Source of the DNA: Oscillatoria princeps RMCB-10
GTDB lineage: Bacteria > Cyanobacteriota > Cyanobacteriia > Cyanobacteriales > Oscillatoriaceae
DNA: 64,000 nucleotides
Assembly: GCA_019359235.1 (NCBI GenBank)
Contig: JAHHHT010000003.1
Span: forward strand, 62,001-126,000
Direction: 5' to 3'
Shown: in pieces, positions 27,205-35,176 of the stretch
How positions within the stretch are numbered: position 1 is the first letter of the stretch
How the letters are laid out: each line of letters opens with the position of its first letter
Program-made: the position numbers and the translations under genes
The notes under the pieces: generated by a model
Database searches by the model: none
The model's input: the letters and a program-made list of their open reading frames with translations, nothing else
What the model was told of the DNA's origin: nothing

Positions 27205-27561
27205 AGGGTTTTCCCCTCACGAGAAATGTTAAGAATTGTTTGAATTTCCGGCAGCCGGCGCTTTCAGTCACCGAGAAGGCCGGGACTGTTTTGGCCAGCC
27301 AGTGTTTCCCAAAAAAATTTATTATACCTTATTTGCGCCGGCTGCGCGCGTTGAATCAGTCGGGGAGCACCCCGTTAAGGGTTTGAGCCGTCGTCAGCAC
27401 CGGCACGCTTTGCCATTTTCTATTTTCTAGTTATAACTGACACAACCGATACTTCACATCTCTGGCTGCGAGCGTTAAGCTGTGCGTTATTTTGCCCGCT
27501 CTCCCTGAAAGCCTGACTTACAATGAAGTCAAGGGATTTTGGGAAGTACCGGAGGTGTGGA
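27205..27561. other. Spacer upstream of glyA
   Basis: 357 bp between divergent genes; no gene seen. Contains an AT-rich block (27310-27335) that may be a promoter region. No riboswitch-like structure was recognised. Confidence 0.45.
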
Positions 27562-27759
27562 ATGTTGGTGATTCTAATGGACGATCGAATTATTTCCCCT
27601 CAGCAAGTCTGCCAAACCTGCTTAATGGCCGATGGCAGCGGTCAGCCCCGCTGGCGGCACGGTCAGCTCGGCTGCGGACACCCGATTAGCAAGCCTGCGT
27701 CGCACCAGGCAGAGCAGTACGAGTGCCAGATGGGCTTCCGGATCGCCAATATCCAGTGA
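27562..27759 (+). CDS. Small Cys-rich zinc-ribbon-like protein
   Basis: 65 residues from the ATG at 27562, chosen because GGAGG lies 6 bp upstream; a shorter start at 27577 (MDDRIISPQQ) is possible. The CQTC pair, a GCG and a YECQM give four cysteines that could hold a zinc ion. It resembles small uncharacterised cyanobacterial proteins; no function can be assigned. It is followed after 148 bp by the Tic20-like gene. Confidence 0.6.
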   Translation: MLVILMDDRIISPQQVCQTCLMADGSGQPRWRHGQLGCGHPISKPASHQAEQYECQMGFRIANIQ

Positions 27760-27907
27760 GGGGCGCTCTCGCGGGCGCAGTGTGGCGGGGCGGATTGAAC
27801 GACTCTGGGCGGAGACTTGGCCCTCCGGTCAAGCTAGCCCACGCTTCTGCGCTATCCTGAGTTCAGGAGAAACTGACGATTAACACTCTGGCTCAGGAGG
27901 ATACCTC

Positions 27908-28387
27908 ATGTCTTGGCGCGGGTCTACGACCGTTTCCGACCGGATTTTTGCTTGCCTGCCTTATCTGCTTCCCCTGATTGATGGCCTGGACTTTGGGCGG
28001 TTTTTGTTTGACCAGTTTCCGGCCTTGCAACTGGTTTTTATGCCGCTGCTGCCCTTGATACAGATTTACAGCGGTATCCCCTTTGCAGGATTTATTATTT
28101 TCTTGGCCTTGTATCTGGGAGTGGTGAGAAACGAAAAAATCAGTCACTTCATTCGTTTCAACACGATGCAGGCGATTCTTTTGGACATTATTTTGATGCT
28201 GTGCGGTCTGGTTGTGCCAATTTTAGCAAGCGGCCTCCCCGTCAGATTTGTCCTGGAAACTCTCTACAACATGATATTTCTGGGCATCCTGGCAGCTTTT
28301 ATCTATTCAGTTGCCCAGTCGCTGATGGGGCGTTACGCAGAAATTCCCACCCTTTCCGATGCGGTTCACATGCAAGTGCGCCCTTAG
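27908..28387 (+). CDS. Tic20-family membrane protein
   Basis: 159 residues with four membrane helices. The AGGAGG ribosome site is 8 bp before the ATG. ACLPYLLPLIDGL, PLLPLIQIYSGIPFAGFIIFLALYLGVVRNEKISHFIRFNTMQAILLDI and the final AQSLMGRYAEIPTLSDAVHMQV are typical of the bacterial relatives of chloroplast Tic20. In plastids Tic20 is part of the inner-envelope import channel; the role in cyanobacteria is unresolved. Confidence 0.85.
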   Translation: MSWRGSTTVSDRIFACLPYLLPLIDGLDFGRFLFDQFPALQLVFMPLLPLIQIYSGIPFAGFIIFLALYLGVVRNEKISHFIRFNTMQAILLDIILMLCGLVVPILASGLPVRFVLETLYNMIFLGILAAFIYSVAQSLMGRYAEIPTLSDAVHMQVRP

Positions 28388-28428
28388 GCTCTGAGGCGGG
28401 ATGACACCCTGATGGCACCCGAGTCGCG

Positions 28429-29220
28429 CTATTGCGTTTTGGGAGAGCGCCGCGCCACAACGGTATTTTCCAGGCTGCCAATGCCTTCTATTTCGACGCG
28501 AACGCGGTCGCCTGCTTGCAGGGGCCCTATTCCGAGCGGCGTTCCCGTCAGCACCACATCTCCGGGGAGGAGTGTCATCACCTGCGAGATATACGACACC
28601 AGCACGTCCGGCGGAAACACCATTTGGTCGGTGCCGGTGGACTGCACGGGTTGGTCGCTGTCATTGAGAAATGTCTGCAGGCGTGCGCCGGGACTCAACT
28701 CTCGGACGATCCAGGGCCCGAGGGGGCAGAATGTATCAAACCCTTTGGCCCGCGTCCACTGGTCGTCCCGCTTCTGTAAATCCCTTGCGGTCACGTCATT
28801 GGCGATCGTGTAACCCCAAATTTTCGCTTGCGCTTGCTCCGGGGTGCAGTCGGTACAGGGCTCTCCGATGACGAGAGCCAATTCTCCTTCGTAGTCCACT
28901 CGCTGTGACTGGGGGGGGTAAGCAATCTCCCCTCCCGTCGGGATGACAGCAGTTGGCGGTTTGAGAAAGAGCAGCGGTTCGCTGGGAACTGCGGTTCCCA
29001 TCTCGGCGGCATGGTCGGCATAATTCTTGCCGACGGCCACAATTTTGGACGGTGCGCAGGGAGCCAGCAGCTGGTAAGTGTCGGGCTCTAACTGCAAGTT
29101 CGTGGGCTGTCCTTTTAACCAGGGAGGCGCATCGAGCACCTGAACGCTTTGGCTCAGTTGCAATAAACCGTAGTAAATCCGTCCCTCTGGTGTTAGGACG
29201 CGGACGTAGCGCTGTGCCAT
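28429..29220 (-). CDS. Fumarylacetoacetate hydrolase family protein
   Basis: 263 residues. CAPSKIVAVGKNYADHAAEMG, FLKPPTAVIPTGGEI, the metal-binding RVDYEGELALVIGE, GYTIANDVTARDLQ, and VVLTGTPLGIGPLQAGDRVRVEIEGIGSLEN are the FAH-superfamily motifs with the Glu-Glu-Asp metal ligands in place. Members are Mg-dependent acylpyruvases, oxaloacetate decarboxylases or hydratases; the exact substrate cannot be read from the sequence. Convergent with the Tic20-like gene. Confidence 0.88.
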   Translation of the reverse strand: MAQRYVRVLTPEGRIYYGLLQLSQSVQVLDAPPWLKGQPTNLQLEPDTYQLLAPCAPSKIVAVGKNYADHAAEMGTAVPSEPLLFLKPPTAVIPTGGEIAYPPQSQRVDYEGELALVIGEPCTDCTPEQAQAKIWGYTIANDVTARDLQKRDDQWTRAKGFDTFCPLGPWIVRELSPGARLQTFLNDSDQPVQSTGTDQMVFPPDVLVSYISQVMTLLPGDVVLTGTPLGIGPLQAGDRVRVEIEGIGSLENTVVARRSPKTQ

Positions 29221-29710
29221 GACGTTGAGTTATGTCTTAGTGTGGGTCTTTGAGCTTTTGACGGCTCATCTGAGGATTTTAGCGGCTCTGGGCTGTGGGG
29301 CACCTGTCCTTAAAAAAATGTCAGCGGGTGGGTCTTTGAAATTCACAATATTGTAATGCTTTGCTTCTTCTGTGGGGAGCGGCAGTGCCGGCATGAAGTC
29401 TGGAAGTCTTGACCGGCACTGCCAGCAAGCCCCTGTCTCCCTGAGGCCGGTGAGGTCGCGCAACGGTCGCCCTTTTCTGAAAAACACTTGTCTTTGCCGG
29501 CTAAGGCATGCTACCATACAGGTTTTGCAAGTAAAAAGTGGCGGCAGCCGGCTCGCCGGTCTGGCGGCCAGTGCCTTTCAGCGCCCGCTGGCACCGGCAT
29601 GGGGCCTGGGCCCAGACCCGCCCGCTTGGGGCTGGCCTTTGCTTGCAGCACATCCCCCCGCCAGCCTGACGGCCATAGCGTCGAAAACACTTCCAAACCA
29701 CAGGACTCTC
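29221..29710. other. Spacer and leader upstream of rpsF
   Basis: 490 bp, no gene. GC-rich with many GCCGGC-type words near the 3' end. It may contain the rpsF promoter and a structured leader, but I could not define either. Confidence 0.45.
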
Positions 29711-30031
29711 ATGAACTACATTTACGAAACCATGTACATCTTGCGTCCGGATCTGGGCGAAGAACTCACTGAACAGGCCATCGCTAAGTATCAAAAGCTG
29801 CTGCGGGATCAGGGAGCCGATCCCATCGACACTCAGCATCGCGGCAAGCGCCGCTTAGCCTACGAAATCGGCAAGTACCGGGAAGGCATCTATATCCAGA
29901 TGAATTATAAGGCCCCGGGAAGCGCCATAGCGGTACTCGAACGAGCCATGCGCCTGAGTGATGACGTGATTCGCTATCTCACGGTTAAGCAGGAAGTCCC
30001 CGAACCCAAACCAGAACCTGCCGCAGTCTGA
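29711..30031 (+). CDS. rpsF: 30S ribosomal protein S6
   Basis: 106 residues from the ATG at 29711. The start [15 protein letters not shown] is the family beginning; longer upstream frames run through GC-rich spacer and are not credible. [20 protein letters not shown] and [36 protein letters not shown] complete the S6 fold. It binds S18 in the small subunit platform. It stands alone as is common in cyanobacteria and converges with the 6S RNA candidate. Confidence 0.95.
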   Translation: MNYIYETMYILRPDLGEELTEQAIAKYQKLLRDQGADPIDTQHRGKRRLAYEIGKYREGIYIQMNYKAPGSAIAVLERAMRLSDDVIRYLTVKQEVPEPKPEPAAV

Positions 30032-30090
30032 GCCTCTTCTGGGTCAAACTGCGGCTTGGGCACGATTACCTCCGATCACGGGTTATATAT

Positions 30091-30120
30091 AAAAACTCCC
30101 CTGTCCCAGAGACAGAGGAG
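30091..30120 (-). terminator. Rho-independent terminator of the 6S RNA candidate
   Basis: On the minus strand CTCCTCTGTC pairs with GACAGGGGAG across a TCTGG loop and runs into TTTTT. It sits 12 bp past the predicted RNA end and may also stop rpsF transcription from the other side. Confidence 0.8.
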
Positions 30121-30132
30121 AAAATTCTTTTA

Positions 30133-30315
30133 GGCTCACCGCGACGCCGTCTTACCTCAGTTTTTGACCTGGATATTCCAGGTGGGCACTATTTGTCTAG
30201 CTTAAAGTTTCCGGCTACATGGCCGGTCTACTGCTGCTAGAACGCTTAGCTCCCTTTTTTTAGAAGACATAGATCATAAAACATTATTGGCAGTCACCAA
30301 CGCCGCAGTGCAACC
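30133..30315 (-). ncRNA. ssaA: Probable 6S RNA (ssaA)
   Basis: A 183-nt unit with no reading frame, its own promoter and a strong terminator. Its ends pair: GGTTGCACTGCGGCG at the 5' end with CGTCGCGGTGAGCC at the 3' end, with one bulge and a few G-U pairs. The middle forms a long hairpin (TCTAGC...GCTAGA outside CCGGC-CATGTA-GCCGG) preceded by a partly paired region. A closed rod with internal bulges of about 185 nt is the 6S RNA shape, and as I recall cyanobacterial ssaA is linked to purK, which lies 0.8 kb upstream on the same strand. 6S RNA binds RNA polymerase. Identity is inferred from length, structure and position only. Confidence 0.6.
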
Positions 30316-30321
30316 TTCTCT

Positions 30322-30349
30322 ATTGTAGTCTATCTGCCAGCTTTGACAA
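30322..30349 (-). promoter_or_regulatory. Promoter of the 6S RNA candidate
   Basis: Minus-strand -35 TTGTCA (30349-30344), 16-bp spacer, -10 TACAAT (30327-30322), then six bases to the proposed first nucleotide G at 30315. A near-consensus sigma-70-type promoter. Confidence 0.7.
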
Positions 30350-30851
30350 GGGGGTGTCAGCGATTTCCCCCCACGCAGAAAAATTATTCACTTGTCTTGA
30401 TAATTTCTGTAATCTGTGTTAAAATTTACTTCCCCAATGTCTCTGCACTCTTTCCGCCCCCCACGGCAGGCATCACAATACAGCGCCGGCGACAGCGGTT
30501 GGGGCGAATCCTTGGAACGAATCAAAGAAGCACCTGCGTCAGCTGGGGAGGGGTTTTTCACTCCCTTGGCACCGGCACGCAAGTGGGGGTCGTCGGGCAA
30601 TTGGCACAAGAATGCCCGCCCCGTTAAGCTGCAGAAAAAGCCGCCGCTGTCAATAGGTAATTGTTCACCTGGCAAGGCTTTTTCACCGGCTCCTTTGTTT
30701 TGGGCATTGGGCACGCCGCTCCTGCGGAGCCGCTGCGCTAACGCACGCTCGCACGCTCGCATTGCTGTCCCCGACGCCCGACGCCCTTCCTGAAAGATCT
30801 TGCGGGAATTCAACTGAACTTGAGTTCCCCGGACATTTTCAGCTGTTGGCC
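30350..30851. other. Spacer between 6S candidate and DUF454-like gene
   Basis: About 500 bp without a credible gene. It includes a CTCCTGCGGAGCCGCTGCGC repeat (near 30718-30740, also seen near 5033) and GCACGCTCGCACGCTCGC direct repeats. Confidence 0.5.
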
Positions 30852-31001
30852 TTACCTTGAGAATGCCTTATAAAAGCAGACTCCTGCTATTAAAAGAAAC
30901 GGAGTTCCAGGAATCAAGGGGAGAAGGATACCTACCAGCCCCAAAACCGAGAAGCCGGTTCCCGCAGCTACAAGCGCTGCTTTTTTAAGGAGATTTAACA
31001 T
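30852..31001 (-). CDS. Short DUF454 (YbaN-like) membrane protein
   Basis: 49 residues from the ATG at 31001; longer upstream in-frame starts run through spacer. VLGLVGILLPLIPGTPFLLIAGVCFYKAF matches the conserved N-terminal helix pair of DUF454 proteins, with the LP-x2-PGTPF signature. Typical members are about 120 residues, so this is a mini form or a truncated remnant. Function unknown. Confidence 0.55.
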   Translation of the reverse strand: MLNLLKKAALVAAGTGFSVLGLVGILLPLIPGTPFLLIAGVCFYKAFSR

Positions 31002-31112
31002 ATCTCTCGCCAAATGAATTGTCCTCTGTAATATTATCACACAATTCTTAATTTTGCAAGAGGGGCGAGACACCCCCAACAAAAAGCCAGCGCTCGAAAT
31101 CTCCTGAGGCTC

Positions 31113-32330
31113 TCAACCGTACCAAATGGATTCAATGGTGCCGGCAGTCGCCAAAGCTTCTTGCCGCAACCGGCTTTCTGGAGCGTCGAGCAAAACCGTA
31201 ACGTGCCCCAGTTTGCGCCCGATACGGGATTCACTCTTGCCGTACCAGTGCACGCGAGCACCGGCAACCTCAGCCAGCTGCTGCCGTTTGGCAATATAAT
31301 CATCCCGCGAATTCTCAAAACCGAGCAGGTTCACCATCACCGCACCGGCACAGGTGAGGGCTGGGCTGCCCAAGGGTAAATCGCAAACGGCTCGCAAGTG
31401 CTGTTCAAATTGTGAGGTAAAGCAGGCGTCCAGGGTGAAATGCCCAGAATTGTGCGTGCGGGGGGCAATTTCATTGACCAGCACTTTGCCGGTGCCGGTG
31501 AGAAAGAGTTCGATGCCAAACACCCCCACGGCTTGCGAACTTTCTAGCAGAGTCCGGGCGATTTCCTCAATTTCTGCCACCACCGGCGCTTCCAGAACAG
31601 CTGGGGCGATGACGCGCCGGCAGACTTGATTTTCTTGCTGGGTTTCCACTATCGGGTAAAGAGATATTTCACCGCCCGCTGAGCGGGCGGCGATTGCAGC
31701 CAATTCCCGCTCAAAGGGGACAAATTCTTCCAGCAGCACGGGAGGGCACCCCCACTTTTGCCAGGTGGATTCCAGCTGAGCGGCGTCTTTGACAATTACT
31801 GTACCCTGTCCGTCGTAGCCGTGCCGGCGGGCTTTGATCACTGCGGGGAAACCCAGGGGTTGAGATGCCGGGATTTGGGGATTGGGGGATTTTGATGGTT
31901 CCGTTTCCTGTTGCCAAGCTAGAAACTGGGGCACCGGCAGCCCCAAATCGCGCAGGTAGCAGCGCTGGTGATATTTGTCAAGCAGGGGGGCTAGTACCTG
32001 CAGTCGCGGGCGGAAGCAGACGCCTTGTTGGGCGAGGGGCATTAAGGCGTCCAGGTTGACAAATTCATTCTCGAAGGTGATGGCGTCGCAGCGGCTGGCT
32101 AGCTGAGCGGTGGCTGCGGCGTCGTCGATGGGTGCGAGGACGGTTTCAGCGGCAATTGCGGCGGCGGGATCGGTGGTGCCGGGGGTTTGGATAACCAGTT
32201 CAATTCCCAGGGATTCAGCTGCGCCGGCCATCATCCAAGCCAGCTGTCCCCCGCCTATGACGCCAACCCGCTTGATTTTTCTCGGTTGATTCTCAGCCAA
32301 TTCGGTGAGTGGCATTAATTCGTGATTCAT
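31113..32330 (-). CDS. purK: N5-carboxyaminoimidazole ribonucleotide synthase
   Basis: 405 residues, ATP-grasp enzyme. VGVIGGGQLAWMMAGAAESLG begins the nucleotide-binding domain; FENEFVNLDAL, KARRHGYDGQGTVIV, LLEEFVPFERELAAIAARS, NEIAPRTHNSGHFTLDACFTSQFEQHLRA and the C-terminal KLGHVTVL are family motifs. It uses ATP and bicarbonate to convert AIR to N5-CAIR in purine synthesis. After QFLAWQQETEP it carries SKSPNPQIPASQP, encoded by the same repeat seen in ZnuC and CobJ, an apparently tolerated in-frame insert. Its 5' end overlaps the 3' end of the upstream cyclase gene by 38 bp. Confidence 0.94.
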   Translation of the reverse strand: MNHELMPLTELAENQPRKIKRVGVIGGGQLAWMMAGAAESLGIELVIQTPGTTDPAAAIAAETVLAPIDDAAATAQLASRCDAITFENEFVNLDALMPLAQQGVCFRPRLQVLAPLLDKYHQRCYLRDLGLPVPQFLAWQQETEPSKSPNPQIPASQPLGFPAVIKARRHGYDGQGTVIVKDAAQLESTWQKWGCPPVLLEEFVPFERELAAIAARSAGGEISLYPIVETQQENQVCRRVIAPAVLEAPVVAEIEEIARTLLESSQAVGVFGIELFLTGTGKVLVNEIAPRTHNSGHFTLDACFTSQFEQHLRAVCDLPLGSPALTCAGAVMVNLLGFENSRDDYIAKRQQLAEVAGARVHWYGKSESRIGRKLGHVTVLLDAPESRLRQEALATAGTIESIWYG

Positions 32331-33801
32331 CAGTTCTGCGCTCTAAGTTGTGAGTTTTTTTTCCCGTGAGGAAATACGTCCTCATCTTTCCTTTGCCTTT
32401 GACATCGATGTCGCCTCGATCCTTAAAGAGATATTGATGTCGCAATAGCTGGTAGGTGGCTGCTGTGACTTGAATGCAGCCGGCTTTTCCGTGGGATTCC
32501 ATGCGGCTGGCTGTATTCACGGTGTCGCCCCAAATATCGTAGCTGAATTTTCTCAGGCCAATCACTCCCGCGACTGCGGGCCCAGTAGCGAGCCCGATGC
32601 GGAGGCTCAGCGGTTCGCCTTCTTTTGTGCGGAAGCGGGAAATTTCTTGCTGCATGTCAAGCGACATTTCCGCAATTGCTTCAGCGTGATTCGCTTTGGG
32701 CACCGGCAGACCTCCGACGACCATATAGGCGTCACCAATTGTTTTGATTTTCTCTAACCCGTGCCATTCTGCCAGCCGGTCGAAGGCTGAGAATATCTCG
32801 TTGAGCAGAGTCACCAACTCTCTGGGGGTTGTGCGGCTGGCAATTTCTGTAAAGTTTACTATATCGGCAAACAGGACTGTGACTTCTGGAAAGTAGTCAG
32901 CCAGTGTGCTGCTATTCTGTTTCAGCCGCTCGGCTATTGCTGCCGGCAAGATATTGAGCAGCAGGCGCTCGGACTTTTCCCGCTCGGCTTCCAAGAGTTT
33001 GGTCTGGAAATAGTTTCTCCGGATATAAAGCTCTATCAGGTAGCAGGAAGACATCCCGATGAGGTTGGCGCAAATCAGATACAAGTTGGCGCTCGCTAGC
33101 TTGGGTGAGGAAAGATGCCTGACCCATATCGCTACGATATCGTAAGCCGCTATCAGCGCACACCCCGTAAGGCTCGCGCAGATAAATCTGAGCTTTGTCA
33201 AGGTATAAGCGGCCATCAGCAGGAGAATCAAAGACACATGAATATCGTCAAAATACCTGTCTCTGATCGCGGCTGACAGGGCTATGAGGCTGAATCCGGC
33301 TATCAGGATAGCGAGGCTGATAGATGCTTGCATGAATTTTCTGAAATGCCGGTAAAATGTGAGGCCGAAAATAGCCAATACCAGGGGGCAAGCGATTGCG
33401 TAGCGAATCGCCCATATTGTTTCTTTTTCGGCAGGGAGCAGTGAGGCATCTAAAATCCCGAATGCCGAATATAAAACAATCCCCGCGAGCAAGGCGAATC
33501 GGACTTGATTCAGATATTTATCAAAGTAATCCCTGATGAAAGCACGTTCTAGTGTTTCATCAAATCGCAATGTCAGGAAATTCATCTTCACGTCGGCAGC
33601 CATTTTTTTCGCCTCTTCCGTGCGGAATACATCAAAGGGAATAAGGCTAACTACACGCACGATATCGCTCTGGTTTTTGAATTCCCCACAAGAAGTCTTT
33701 GCTGGAGCGACCTGTCCAGTCGGAGACAGACCAGTAGTAGCCCTGATTAACCGACAAAACGGCTTAAACCCCAACTCCCTTAGGCATTGGAGCCTATTCA
33801 T
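32293..33801 (-). CDS. Membrane-bound class III adenylate cyclase
   Basis: Up to 502 residues. Later starts at 33603 (MAADVKMNFLTLRF) or 33585 are plausible, because the first 65 residues are weakly supported. Six membrane helices lie in about 95-260, then a short coiled linker (LLEAEREKSERLLLNILPAAIAERLKQ) and the catalytic domain: VTVLFADIVNFTEIA (metal Asp), EKIKTIGDAYMVVGGLP (substrate Lys), IGLATGPAVAGVIG and YDIWGDTVNTASRMES (substrate Asp, transition-state Asn/Arg). The Lys/Asp pair indicates ATP rather than GTP. It makes cAMP, probably in response to a membrane signal. Its last 38 bp overlap purK, so translation may be coupled. Confidence 0.88.
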   Translation of the reverse strand: MNRLQCLRELGFKPFCRLIRATTGLSPTGQVAPAKTSCGEFKNQSDIVRVVSLIPFDVFRTEEAKKMAADVKMNFLTLRFDETLERAFIRDYFDKYLNQVRFALLAGIVLYSAFGILDASLLPAEKETIWAIRYAIACPLVLAIFGLTFYRHFRKFMQASISLAILIAGFSLIALSAAIRDRYFDDIHVSLILLLMAAYTLTKLRFICASLTGCALIAAYDIVAIWVRHLSSPKLASANLYLICANLIGMSSCYLIELYIRRNYFQTKLLEAEREKSERLLLNILPAAIAERLKQNSSTLADYFPEVTVLFADIVNFTEIASRTTPRELVTLLNEIFSAFDRLAEWHGLEKIKTIGDAYMVVGGLPVPKANHAEAIAEMSLDMQQEISRFRTKEGEPLSLRIGLATGPAVAGVIGLRKFSYDIWGDTVNTASRMESHGKAGCIQVTAATYQLLRHQYLFKDRGDIDVKGKGKMRTYFLTGKKTHNLERRTDESRINATHRIG

Positions 33802-33893
33802 TATTAAAGGATTAAATTTTGAGGGGGTGGGGATTTACAGGTTTTCTTAACAAGACATCCCCGCTGAACTTGTCAGTCCCTGGGGTGGCGGCG

Positions 33894-34385
33894 TCACCGG
33901 CATCCCAGGGAGTCGCGGGTGGCGACGCCGGTTTTGGGATTGACGCCGGAAGCTAAGGCGCAGAGTTCTTTGATTTGCGCCCCGTCCAGCATGGCATCGG
34001 TGAAGTCGGCACCGGCAATCTTTACATTATCAAATTTGGAGCGCAGCAAAATGCTTTCGGCGAAGATGGCATCGCTCAAGTCAGCGCCGGCGAAGTTGAC
34101 CCCATCTACCAGCGCGTTGGTTAGGTCTGCGCCGTGCAGGCTGGCTTTGGTGAGCACGGAGGTGCTGAGAACCGCTCCCTGCAAGTCAGCGCCTTGAAGA
34201 TTGGCGGCGTGCAGGTTGGCGTTGGAAAACTCAGCTACCCGCAGGTTTTGGCCAGAAAAATCCCTGCCGCTGAGATTGGCATTGCTAAACGACAGGGGTG
34301 GGGGATAGTCCAGTGCCTGTGCCGGTGCCGGTGAGCTCAACAGCAGCAGCGCCAGCAGGAAAGCAGCCAGTTGTCGGAAGAACAT
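33894..34385 (-). CDS. Exported pentapeptide-repeat protein
   Basis: 163 residues from the ATG at 34385, which opens a signal peptide (MFFRQLAAFLLALLLLSSPAPAQA); longer in-frame starts extend into non-coding-like sequence. The mature part is built of A(N/D)LxG pentapeptides: NANLSGRDFSGQNL, NANLHAANLQGADLQGAVL, GADLTNALVDGVNFAGADLSDAIF. This makes a right-handed quadrilateral beta-helix. The last 30 residues (ELCALASGVNP...RDSLGCR) resemble thylakoid-lumen pentapeptide proteins. Lumenal or periplasmic; role unknown. Confidence 0.85.
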   Translation of the reverse strand: MFFRQLAAFLLALLLLSSPAPAQALDYPPPLSFSNANLSGRDFSGQNLRVAEFSNANLHAANLQGADLQGAVLSTSVLTKASLHGADLTNALVDGVNFAGADLSDAIFAESILLRSKFDNVKIAGADFTDAMLDGAQIKELCALASGVNPKTGVATRDSLGCR

Positions 34386-34597
34386 AAAAACTCGGTAAAT
34401 TAGGAACGGGGGCGGATGGGGAAGCCTGGGGTGCCGGTGCGCCGTTTGCAATAGGGGCTTTAGCCCCACAGTTTGTTTGTAGTAGGGCTAAAGCCCCACC
34501 GGCGGCTGTAAAGGCTCTTTTCCAGGTTACTGCATCCCGCGTCGGAGCCAGACGCCGGCGCTCCCTAAAATCCTAATAGCGATCATCCAAACAACTT

Positions 34598-34957
34598 ATG
34601 CTAAATTTCTTTTTGACGTGGCTGCTTGCTGCCCTTTCCCTAGTAATTACGGCCTATCTCGTACCGGGCATTCATATTGCCAGTTTTACAGCCGCTGCAG
34701 TTGCAGTGATTGTCATGGGGTTGGTCAATGCCATTGTTAAACCCATTTTGACCATTCTCACTTTGCCCCTGACTATTCTCTCTTTGGGTCTGTTTCTGCT
34801 GGTGATCAATGCCATCTCGCTGTCGCTGGTGGGCTATTTCACTCCGGGTGTTACGGTTGCCGGTTTTTGGCCGGCTCTAATTGGTTCCATCGTCCTGTCC
34901 CTAGTGTCCGGTCTGATTAACCGATTTGTCAACCTCGACCAGAGGGTGGCTGAATAA
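34598..34957 (+). CDS. Phage-holin-like membrane protein (YvlD/DUF360 type)
   Basis: 119 residues with four membrane helices. LTWLLAALSLVITAYLVPGIHIASF, GLVNAIVKPILTILTLPLTILSLGLFLLVINAISL and a final SLVSGLINRFVN are characteristic of the mycobacterial-type four-TM holin family, found widely in bacteria outside phages. Standalone; function unproven. Confidence 0.85.
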   Translation: MLNFFLTWLLAALSLVITAYLVPGIHIASFTAAAVAVIVMGLVNAIVKPILTILTLPLTILSLGLFLLVINAISLSLVGYFTPGVTVAGFWPALIGSIVLSLVSGLINRFVNLDQRVAE

Positions 34958-35121
34958 GCGATGGGGTGGGCGAGAGAGCGCTCTCTCCCCGCAGGGATTG
35001 CCCACCCCGCCACCTGCGGAATTAAGCTGTTATAGCAGTTGGCACTTAGGTTAGTGTGATTCGTAGGGTGCGTTCCCTTCGAGGGAACGCACCCTACCCC
35101 CTATACCTTCGCGTAAATTTC

Positions 35122-35154
35122 AGAACCCCGGTTTCTTAAAGAAACCGGGGTTCT
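35122..35154. repeat. AGAACCCCGGTTTCT palindrome
   Basis: Perfect 15-bp-arm inverted repeat, a variant of the AGAAACCCGG family, located 23 bp past the cobJ stop where it can terminate minus-strand transcription. Just before it (about 35066-35096) is GTAGGGTGCGTTCCC...GGGAACGCACCCTAC, a second palindrome repeated at about 63230-63264. Confidence 0.8.
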
Positions 35155-35176
35155 GGGCAACCTGGGGGTGCGCAAA

